From the NCBI GenBank assembly GCA_963281255.1, contig OY725491.1:1426001-1490000 (forward strand): 64,000 nt of DNA. The letters run 5' to 3'. The position numbers were made by a program, and so were the translations under genes. The notes under the pieces were generated by a model. That model did no database searches. It saw nothing but the letters and a program-made list of their open reading frames with translations, and was not told where the DNA came from. Below are positions 31,370 through 43,300 of the stretch, in pieces; the first letter of the stretch is position 1, and each line of letters starts with the position of its first letter. Origin of the DNA: Aphrocallistes beatrix (taxonomy: Eukaryota > Porifera > Hexactinellida > Sceptrulophora > Aphrocallistidae).

Positions 31370-34300
31370 AGGTTTGAATTGGTAGCTGTGATGATGGCGT
31401 TAAATTCACCATTTCCTTTATTTAAAACTTGCCAAACTTCTATTCAAACCGATACGATTATTGACTTCATCACTGTAATTATTTGTTTCTTTTACTCTTC
31501 TATTCTGGGTATAGGTATCAATTCAGAGAATCTATGGATAGATTTTGAATCTCATTTTGATCAGACTCCAATTGGAAAATACATCTCACAAATTTTCTTA
31601 ATCGAGGATCATGCACAGTATCTACTCCTTTACCTAAGAGACTTCATTTATATGAGTATATATCCTCGAGATGAAAGTGATTTTGCAGTAAGTTTTTTGC
31701 CGAAACAACCTCGCTGATCTATAGTTTACTTTCGAATTAATGGAATAAGCTCGGATACAATTTGCACCATGCACAATACGTACTTCTTTACGGTTAGTTT
31801 GGTCAAATTACCTTCAGACCAAAGTACTTCCAATCCAGCGGAGCTGACTGTATAACACGATATTGTGGTTTGATATAATTGAACACCGTGTATAATCATG
31901 TGTCAATCTACCTTTCCCAAAGTATTTAAGATTTAAAAACTTGCCGCCATACTATAATAATATGCTCAGCAAAAATTTATAATGTTATTACATGCCTAGC
32001 ATTTAAAATTAAAGCAGTTCTTCGAAAGGAATCCTTTGTAGAATAATAAAAATTATTATTTTTAATGAATATTAATTATTCCCAGATACTACCTCCCGTC
32101 CATATCATTGTAGAAGATTGAAATTTTCATATAATTCATTTTATATTTGCTAGGTTTTTGAATACGTCATTTTGAAATGCATTGAATATTTTACTCAGGC
32201 ATCGGAAATGAGTGAAAAAGAACATAAGCCGAACACCCCTACCATACCGAAAATCCATTGTGCCTATGAAGAGTCTAAGCAATTGATTGAGTTCCTGCAG
32301 CAAGCATTCCATTCAGATCAGAGATTGGGTCCAATCCTCTATAATACAATTCTCAAATTAAGACAAGATAATGATCAACGATTGGACTGTTTGGAACATT
32401 TGTTGTTAGAAGAAATAATTTCTTTGTGTTATCATAAGAGAGAGTTAACAGCTAGTGAAGAGCTAGCTGAGAAGTACATTAGCCAGATTAGACAACTCCA
32501 GGCAGTGGTTGAGAAGGGTCTAACCTTTAAGCCACGGGATGAGTTTTATGAACAGAATCAACTGAAGATAAGGTCAGCCATAGCCTACTGTATATAAGGC
32601 CTCACAGTAACTTGCGGATTTGGGAGTAGGGATGCGGTAGAAGATGGTTGAACTAATACATGAGCTGCCTTAAATAATTAACAAAGCACAATCGAGCTTG
32701 TGTATTACCAGTAGATATAAATATGGTGCCAAAGTACCCTTATCCGTTGTTAAAATTTAGATTAGTTACCATATGGTTGCGCAATAGGTTATATTTATGA
32801 CAAATTTGGTGATTTTCAGAGGTTGTTTAAGGGCACTTCTAAGTGTTTTATTAGAAAATTTTCCGCATAGAACTGAGATGTGAATAGGTTAATACGAAAA
32901 ATTTGGAATTTTTTCATGGAATGTTGCTACATTCCAGTGTTGCTATGGAAGCGTGTTTTGGTCAGTTGGGATCATATCTTGAAAACCGCAAGAGCTAGAC
33001 ATTCAAATATATTTCCATTTGATAGCCAATAGACTATTTCATATTAAGTGATAATATAATCTATTTGTCTAAATTCAAAGGTTTACGAGTTATTAGACAA
33101 TTTATCATATTTGTGTATGTATATATATATATTTAAAATGCTAGGATTTTTTTTTGTGTGTTTGTCCGAATTGATTGAAGAATTGGGAATTCATAGAGAT
33201 GTGAAAATTGGCATGTCGGTGTCAAATGATATGACTACGATTAAGTTCTAAGCTCTAAGCGAAATTTTCACACCTCTGCAAAAAATGGAAAACAATTTTT
33301 CACACTTTTTCTATACTAAATAAAGGACTACACTATCACAATAGAAATCATTGTACGACACTACAATGGATCGTCATTGTTATTAATCTTTCAAAGCCAC
33401 AACTTATGTTTGATATCTTAAATATATTATAGTGTATGGCAATAAAAAAGATTATGTGAATTTTTCACACCTTTATATACATATTTTCACACCATTTGAT
33501 AAATTTTAAAAATAATGCTAGAGACTAGTTTCCAACGGGTGACATGGGGTTTTTAGGGGTGTAGAATTCGAATATCATATTTTCAGATCTATATGATAAA
33601 TTATTTGTTTACTTTTGATTACAATAGAAACATAAAAGTAAACAAATCTCAAAAATATGCTAGAAACTTGCTTTAAACGGTTGACATGGGGTTTTCAGGG
33701 GTGTAGATTTCGAATATTATATTTTCGGATCCATATGAAAATGATTTGTTGACTTTTGAACCAATATTTATATAAAGGAAAAGGATTCCTAAAATATGTT
33801 AGATTGAGTAACTCCAGGCGCCAGCAGGGCGACTCTGCGGACACGCAGTGTCCGCAAGCCGCGCAGCGCAAGCAAGCGAAGCGTGCTTATATATATATAT
33901 ATATATACAAGCGCGCTTCGCTTGCTTGCGCTGCGCGGCTGGCGGACACTTTGTGTCCGCTGGAGGCTCCCTTCGAGCGCCTGGGGTCACATTGGTTAAT
34001 TGTAAGGTGGATAACATCTCTAAATACGTCTGTCCTACTGTGATAATCGATATCGCACGAAAAATCACCAAATTTATCAATTTTTAAAATTTTGATGAGT
34101 AATGATGACGTTATAACAAAGTGATGAGTCATCATTTTTTGATGATAGTTGCATCATATGTGAGATATGTTAGTACAGTCAGGGTCACTTATTGTGAACC
34201 ACCAGGGGACCAAAAAATCTGTTCATAATAGAGATACTTCATATTAAGCGAACTTGATTCAATACAAATCCAATCTAAAGAATGAAATTGGGACCAGGAG

Positions 34301-37300
34301 GTTAGTTCATAATAAACGAATGTTCATATTAAGCGGGTTCATAATAAGCGACCCTGACTGTATACAGATTCTATTAAAATTTCAGCCTTCTATCTCCTAT
34401 AATGGCTGAGTTATGCTCGAATAACTGTATTGCTTAACTTTTAAAAATGTGACAATGATGTCATAATTCCATGATGAGTTGACATTTTGCTCTGAACTCA
34501 GAACTTACTGGAGCCATAGCCAAAATACTCCCACATGCCAAAAATCCGCTTTCTGTGCCCGGCAGTTTCTTCAATCAATTCGTTACAGATATATATCCTT
34601 ACTTTAAAACTCGATTAATGTATATTTATTTATTTATTTATTTATTTGTATATATATATATATATATATCTGTAACGAATTGATTGAAGAAACTGCCATT
34701 CATAGAAAGCTAATTTTTGGCATGTGGGAGTCTTTTGGCTATGGCTCCAGTAAGTTCTGAGCTCAGACGAAAATGTCGACTCATCATGGAATTATGACGT
34801 CATTGTCACATTTTTAAAAGTTAAGCAACACAGTTATTCGGGAATAACTCAGCCATTATAGGAGATAGAAGGCTGAAATTTTAATAGAATCTGTATACTA
34901 ACATACCTCACATATGATTCAACTATCATCAAAAAATGTCGACTCATCACTCTGTTATGACGTCATCATTACACATCAAAAATTTTTAAATTGACAAAAT
35001 TGTGATTTTTTGAGTTATATCGATTTTAACACTACGATGGACCATAGCCTACTGTATATAAGGCCTCACAGTAACTTGCGGATTTGGGACTAGGGATGCG
35101 GAGGAAGCCCGTTGAACTAATACATGAGCTACCTTAAATCATTTACGAAGCACAATAGAGCTTAGGGATGTATTATCAGCATATATAAATATGATGTCAA
35201 AGTACCCATATCCGTTGTTAAAAATTTGATTAGTCACCATATGGTTTTTTCATGGAATGTTGGTACATTCCAGTGTTGCTATGGAAACGTGTTTTGGTCA
35301 GTTGGCGTTATATCTTGAAAACTGCAATAGCTACACATTCAAATGTAATTCCATTTGATAGCGAATATACTACTTCCTATTAAGTGATAGTATAATTTCG
35401 ACCTCTAAATTCAATAGTTTATGAGATATTCGACAAATGATCAAATGTGACCAATATGGTACATTGTCGAATATCTCATAAACTATTGAATTTAGAGGTC
35501 GAAATTATATTATCACTTAATAGGAAGTAGTATATTCGCTATCAAATGGAATTACATTTGAATGTGTAGCTATTGCTATTTTCAAGATATAACGCCAACT
35601 GACCAAAACACGTTTCCATAGCAACACTGGAATGTACCAACATTCCATGAAAAAAATCCAAATTTTTCGTATTAATCCATTCACATCTCAGTTCTATGCG
35701 AAAAATTTTACAATAAAAACACTTAGAAGTGCTCCTAAACGGCCTCTGAAAATCACCAAATTTGTCACAAATATAACCTATTGCGCAACTATATGGTGAC
35801 TAATCAAATTTTTAAAAACGGATATGGGTACTTTGACATCATCTTTATATATGCTGATAATACATTCCTAAGCTCTATTGTGCTTTGGAAATGATTTAAG
35901 GCAGCTCATGTATTAGTTCAACGGTCTTCCTCCGCATCCCTAGTCCCAAATCCGCAAGTTACTGTGAGGCCTTATATACAGTAGGCTATGGATGGACATA
36001 TTTATAGATGGTATCTCCCTTATAATTATTAACCAATGTGACCTCAGGCGACCGAAGGGAGCCTCCGGCGGACACGAAGTGTCCGCCAGCCGCGAGCGCA
36101 AACAAGCGAAGCGCGCTTGTATATATATATACATATATACAAGCGCGCTTCGCTTGGTTGCGCTGAGCGGCTGGCGGACACTTTGTATCCGCCGGAGGCG
36201 CCCTTTGGGCGCCTGTGGTTACCGTAGATTAATTATAGGGGAAAAACATCTCTAAATACTTCTGTCCAACTGTTATGATCGATATTGCAGGAAAAATCAC
36301 AAAATTTGAAAATTTCGGTGCGTAATGATGACGTCATAATAGACTGATGAGTCCTCATTTTTGATTATAGTTGTATCGCATTTGAATAATATTAATATAC
36401 ACATTCTATTAAAATTTCAACCCTCTATCACTTAAAATGGCTGAGTTATGGTCGAAAAACTGAAATTTCTAATTATAAAAATGGTGACAATGACGCCATG
36501 ATTCCATGATGAGTCGACATTTTCGTCTGAGCTCAGAGCTTAGTGGAGCCATAGCCAGAAGACCCCCACATGCCAAAACTCAGCTCTCTCCGCCTGGCAG
36601 TTTCTTTCAATCAATTCGTTACAGATATATACATATATATATATACATATACACTCATACACATTAATCGAGTTTTATTAGTAAGGAAATATATACATAT
36701 ACTACTATCTGTAAAGCCCACCATACACGATGCAACTTTGTTGCATGCAAATGTTGCACGCAACAAAGTTGCATGCAACCTTTCAACTCACACGATGCAA
36801 CATGTTGCTTGCAACAATGTTGCATGCAACAATTTTCGAGGAGTATTGTTGCATGCAATATTGTTGCCTGAATTTTGTGCTTATTTAATAATTTTGATTC
36901 TATATACTTATTTGTGGAATCTTTTGTTTAAATTGAACTAATCACATCAAATTTATTCTGCATTTTTACATAATGGTAAAAAAACGTATCGTCGTACCTG
37001 TCATTGCCCTCGCCCTTTTGAGAAAGTAATCAAGAAAAGCAAGCAGACTTTCTATTGTCAATTTTAATGGCTTGATCGTATTTTTGATAATGATTATCGT
37101 TATCGTTATTGTAAAAATTAATACAATTTTGATGCAGAATGTTGCATGAAAATAGAACATGTTCTATTTCCATGCACAGGTTGCATGCAATACTCGACAT
37201 ACACGATGCAACTTTGTTGCATGCAACATTTGCATGCAACAAAGTTGCATCGTGTATGGTGGGCTTAACGAATTGAATGAAGAAACTTCCGGGCGCAGAA

Positions 37301-40300
37301 AGCTGATCTTTGGCTATGGCTCCACTAAGTTCTGAGTTCAGAGCAAAATGTCGACTCATCATGGAATTATGACGTCATTGTCACATTTAAAAAAAGTTAA
37401 GCAATACAATTATTCGAGCATAACTCAGCCATTATAGGAGATAGAATGCGGAAATTTAATAGAATCTGTATACTAACATATCTCACATATGATGCAACTA
37501 TCATCAAAAAATGATGACTCATCACTTTGTCATGACGTCATCATTACTCATCAAAATTTTAAAAATTGATAAATTTGGTGATTTTTCGAGCAATATCGAT
37601 TATAACAATAAGACAGACGTATTTATAGATGTTATTTCACTTATAATTGATCAATGTGACCCCAGGAGCCCAAACGGCGCCTCTGGCGGACACAAGGTGT
37701 CCGCCAGCTATGCAGCGGAAGCAAGCGAAGCGCGCTTGTATATATATATGTATACATATATAAACATTAATCGAGTTTTAATATTAAGGATAATATATAT
37801 ATATATATATATCTGTAACGAATCGATTGAAAAAACTGCTGGTCACAGAAAGCTTATTTTTGGCATGTGGAAGTCTTTTAGCTATGGTTCCACTAAGTTC
37901 TGAGCTCAGACGAAACTGTCGACTCATCATGGAAATATGATGTCATTGTAGCCTTTTTTATAATTAGTTTTTCGACCATAACTCAGCCATTTTAGGCGAT
38001 AGAAGGCTGAAATTTTAAAAGAATACAAGCGCGCTTCGCTTGTTTACGCTGCGCGGCTGGCGGACACTTTGTGTCCGCTGGAGGCTCCCTTCGGTCGCTT
38101 GAGGTCAAATTGATTAATTATAGGGGGATAACATCTCTAAATACGTCTGTCTTACTGTTAAAATCGATATCACTCGAATAACACAATTTTTAAAATTTTG
38201 ATGAGTAATGATGACCTCATAACAAAGTGATGAGTCATCATTTTTTGGTGATAGTTGCATCATGTGTGAGGTCTCCTATAATGGCTGAGTTATGCTCGAA
38301 TAACTATGTTGCTTAACTTTTAAAAATGTGACAATGACGTCATAATTCCATGTTGAGTCGACATTTTGCTCTGAACTCAGAACTTACTGGAGCCATAGCC
38401 AAAAGACTCTCACATGCCAAAAATTTGCTTTCTATGACCGGCAGTATCTTCAATCAATTCGTTGCAGATATATATATATACACATACACACACATTAATC
38501 GAGTTTTAATAGTAAGGATGTATATTAATATACCTCACATATGATGCAACTATCATCAAAAATGATGACTCATCACTCTGTTATGACGTCATCATTACGC
38601 ATCAAAATTTTAAAAATTGACAAAAGCACCCTTGTTATTGTTAAATAGGAAGTCGTATTTTTAGAGTCCATTGGTCATGTTGGCTTACCTCAGCTATGCG
38701 TGGAATGTTTAGTTTTGTGGTTTTAATACCTTTTTTTCGCAGATTTAAGATACATTTTGGCAATATTCTGAACTGTTTTAAGCACTTTTTAAAGCGTTAT
38801 TCATGTATGATTTTCAAAGATAACCGAAGTAGGAATGGGTTAATTCGAAAATTTTTAACTTTTCTAATGGATTGTTGCTTCATTCCATGGTTGCTATGGA
38901 AACGTATTTATACCATTCCATTAGAAAAGTTCAAATTTTTCGAATTAACCCATTCCTACCGTGATTATCTTTGAAAATCATACACTAATAACGCTTTAAA
39001 ATGTGTTTAAAACAGTTCAGAATATTGCCAAAATGTATCTTAATTCTGTGAAAAACCACATAACTGACATTCAACATATAGTTGAGGTAAGCCAACTTGA
39101 CCAATGAGCTCTAAAAATACGACTTCCTATTTAGCAATAATACACAATGGACCCAAGTTCCAGGACCTGAGATTGAACGCCTACAGTCCTTACTTAAAGG
39201 AGTCTATGGTTTATTAATTAAACTTTGAACTGTGTTAAAACTGGCCTTCTATTTTTCATGCCTTCTCGATGCATACACGGCCGTGTATTAAGTAAACCAG
39301 GGGTCGGCAACCTATGACACGCAAGCACTGAATTGATGGCACGCGGAGTTGAAAATAATTGTGGATCGACAGACCGACATTAATGTAGATTCAGGGAAAC
39401 TCTAGGCAGGCTTGCCACTGGCATACAAGGTCATAAATATGTTCGCATTATAGATAAACTGGCACACTTCATTCAAAAGGTTGCCGGCCCCTGAAGTAGG
39501 CCATGATCCAGCCATAGCCTACTATACATAAGGTCTCACAGTAACTTGCGGATTTTGGACTAGGGATGCAGCAGAAGATGGTTGAACTAAAACATGAGCT
39601 AACTTAAATCATCAACAACGCAGTATAGAGCTTAATGTATTACTAGTATATATACATATGGTGTCAAAGTACCCATATCCGTCGCAAAATTTTGATTAGT
39701 CATCAAATTGTTGCGCAGTAGATTATATTTGTGACAAATTTAGTGATTTTCAGAGCCGGTTTAAGGACACTTCTAAGTATTTTTAATATACAATTTTTCG
39801 CATATAACTGCGCTGTGAATGGGTTGATGCGAAAAAGGATTTTTTTCATGAAATGTTGCTGCATTCCAGCGTTACTTTGGATACGTATTTTGGTCAATTC
39901 GGGTCATATCTTGAAAACCGGAATAACTAAGTATTCAAAATTGACCCTATTTGATAGCCAATAGACTACTTCCTATTAAGCGATTATTTAATTTCTACGT
40001 CTAATTCCAATGGTTTATGAGGCATTAGACAATTTACTATCATATTGGTCACTTTTGGTAATTGTCGAATAATTCGTAAGCCATTGAAGAAATTATATTA
40101 TTGCTTAATAGGAAGTAGTCTATTGGCTATCAAATAGGGTCAATTTTGAATGCTTAGTTATTATTTCGGTTTTCAAGATATGACCCCGACTGACCAAAAT
40201 ACGTTTGCAACGCTTGAATTTCGCAACAACCCATTCACAGCCCAGTTCTATGCGAAAAATGTTAAATTAAAGACACTTTGAAATGTCCTTAAACCGGCTA

Positions 40301-43300
40301 TGAAAATCACTCAATTCGTCACAAATATAACCTACTCCGCAACCATTTGATGACTAATCAATTTTTTGTGTGACGGATATGGGTACTTTGACACCATATT
40401 CATATATGTAGGTAATATACTCCTAAGCTCTATTCTGCGTGATTAATGATTTAATGCAGCTCATGTTTTAGTTCAACCATCTTCTACCGCATCCCTAGTC
40501 CAAAGTCCGCAAGTCACTGTGAGCCTTATATGGAGTAGGCTATGATCCAGCCTATTTTTTTCTATACATATATACTATAAGAAAATAGCATTTCCATTTG
40601 TTGGAGAAATGTGGAGATTTCTAACTTTATTAATCGTATACTCATTTGACACCTACTACATGCCAATTTAGCTCCTACGGCTTGCCAGTTCTTCAATCAA
40701 TCCGAACAAGCAAACAAAATTTACAGCGTTTTAATATATAATGATTTGACTGGGCTTTGTTAACCATTTCGTAGACGATATCCTCAGATGTTTGCAATAA
40801 TTATTCCGAGTAACCTTGAGATAACAATTTCATCTTCAAAACCAATTTCAAATAATTGCGATTTTATTATCTAGGTACAAGTGGAATCGTATAGTTGCAG
40901 TTCAATTGTTTATCTCGCATTGTACAATTGGAGTTGGTCTGAATGTAACGGAGAGCAGTATAAACAGATTATTCATGGTAATTGATTTCATTTGTTTGTT
41001 TATTTGATGAAGTTTAGTATTGACATTATTCGTTTCTTTCTTCAAGCTGCTCGGAGAGACTCCAGACTTCACCTCGGCAGATATTATCAAACATGTTCTC
41101 AGCATAATTTCAAATTGTTTGAAGAAAATTGGAAAAGGAGCAGGGTAATTTATAAATTCTCTTACCTTTTGGATCAAAATAGAACTCATAATTAAGAACT
41201 AAATTTATTTGAATTGACTTTCACTATTTAGTCAATTAAAGGAAAAGTTCAAAGAGTGTGCGACAAGATTTTTCATTAGCATCTTAACTAACCTGACATT
41301 CAAGTCCCTTGAAGCCGGAGCCCAAAATACCGACCTCGTAACGTTGTTGATGGGATTTGTGACACTGGACGAAGAGGGGATAAGCCAGCTACTGACTGAT
41401 AAAGCTAGCATTAACCTATTCACCAAGGATGGACTCGATCCTTCTCCTGCTTTCAAAACATTCCTGTTACAGTTATTGATTAAGTATAGGTGAGCTTAAG
41501 AATGGTGGTTTATGGCTGATCTAAAAGTGGTTTAATGAAATATATCGATTCGAGATTTTGAACCGAGATTTAATATGATTTATTATGATATCAATATATG
41601 TTCCTCTAGGCCTGATGTGTTTAAGCAGCAAATATCAATCTATTTAGAAGGGACAATTTATAAGTACAGTAATCCTGCAACACAAAGAGATCTGTATCTA
41701 CTTATTATCCACTCCATAAAGGTATGTCCGTTTAAATAATTCGTATTCAAGTATGCATAGGCGCCGAATCCGGGGGGGCTCAAGCCCCCCCTGTATTCGA
41801 AGATGGCCCATAGACACAGTTCAAATTTTAGGGCTGAGCCCCCCCCTAGAACTTCAAAATTGCCCATAAATTTCGAAAAGTTCGGCGCCCCTGCATTGAT
41901 TTGTTGAAATATTAATTTTAGAAAATGAAAGCTCTTTTATGATTTATAAATTATTTGCATGACAAAATCAATTTTAATTTTTCTTTTAATTTACAAATTG
42001 GCACATCTCAAAATCCACAGAACTTAAACATCTTCAGATACTCCAATCAAAGTACCGTATATATTAGATTTATAGCCGGGCCTCGAATAATTGGACCTCC
42101 TCCTCTAAATTCACATCACTCAAATACTCTACTTATATTATTTTATAGTATATAATTAAATATGTTATTTTAGGACAAATTCCAGTAATATTCTAGGATC
42201 ATTCCAACTTTATTTAGGACAAATACAAAAATTCAAATTTCTATTTAGGGTACATTCGAATTCTGAAGTTAGAGAAATCTCAGTTTTCCTCATTCAAATG
42301 TTTCCTATCTAAAATATTTCTTTTTTGATCAAGTAGAAAGAGTCTAATAATTTATAATCACCGGCTATTATTCGAGGATAGGATATACGGTTTTTATCAG
42401 ATAGGTTAACTGTGAAATACTACCTACAAAAATAACCAAGCTATATTTATTTTATGTTTATAAGATGCAAAGGATCGCGATCCCGATCTCGAACATTTTT
42501 CGATCGCCCTTTCGAACTTTTCCTTTTGCTCATTGTGTTCGCTCTTTTTCAATTTCCTTTTCTCTGGAATCCGCATTTGAAATGTTAAAATTTTAGGATT
42601 CACTTCACCAACATTACAAGAAATTTGACTCTGTTGATGATCAGTTTGTTTTCTTTCGTACTCAGATGAACAATTTTCCAAATCAATCTCCTTCCCGCTT
42701 GCTTGTCTCTTATGAGATGCTCGAGTGTATTGCTACTCTGAGGTTCCTCTGTATCTACACATCTCAATGGATTCTCGAATGCTATGGTCTAGTTGAAGCA
42801 CAAACAGCCAGAGAACTTCTTGATCAAATTAAGATTGAGAGAATGAGACTGGTTTCAGACTTTAAGAATATATGTTTGTTGCAAGGATTTGAAGATCTTC
42901 ACATATTCTTACTAAAAAATATATATCATCACCTCGGAAGTGATACAATACATCTGATTACAAAGAATCAAGAATGCTTATGGATTCTTCCTGAGAGTGT
43001 TAGGGAGCAAATGAATGAGGTATGTTTTCTCTATTAATTATTGACAGCTTTTCCAGTATGAGACAATTTTTATTAGTGCAGCTCCTGTAAAGAGATACCC
43101 TTACGGAATGGACGGAGTATCTCGTCCGTCCGTATCTATGTATGTCCGTACCCGCGTTACTGCGAAATCTAACAGTCCGATTTTACCAAATTTCGCATTT
43201 AGTATCTCTTTATGGTTTAGGTGTGCACCTTCAATATTTTTTCGCAAGATCTCATCACTTCCGGTTTCTATAAGTATATTCATATTTTGATACCTCCACT

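Noticed and set aside
33756-34135. Four overlapping frames of 79-95 codons with IYIYIY and RAAQASEA segments
   Set aside because: They come from (TA)n tracts and the GC-rich R1 tail read in several frames; the same peptides appear at every R1 copy.
42424-42681. 85-codon - strand frame rich in Lys and Glu
   Set aside because: It overlaps the start of an RNF213 exon on the + strand and lies otherwise in the intron; no support.
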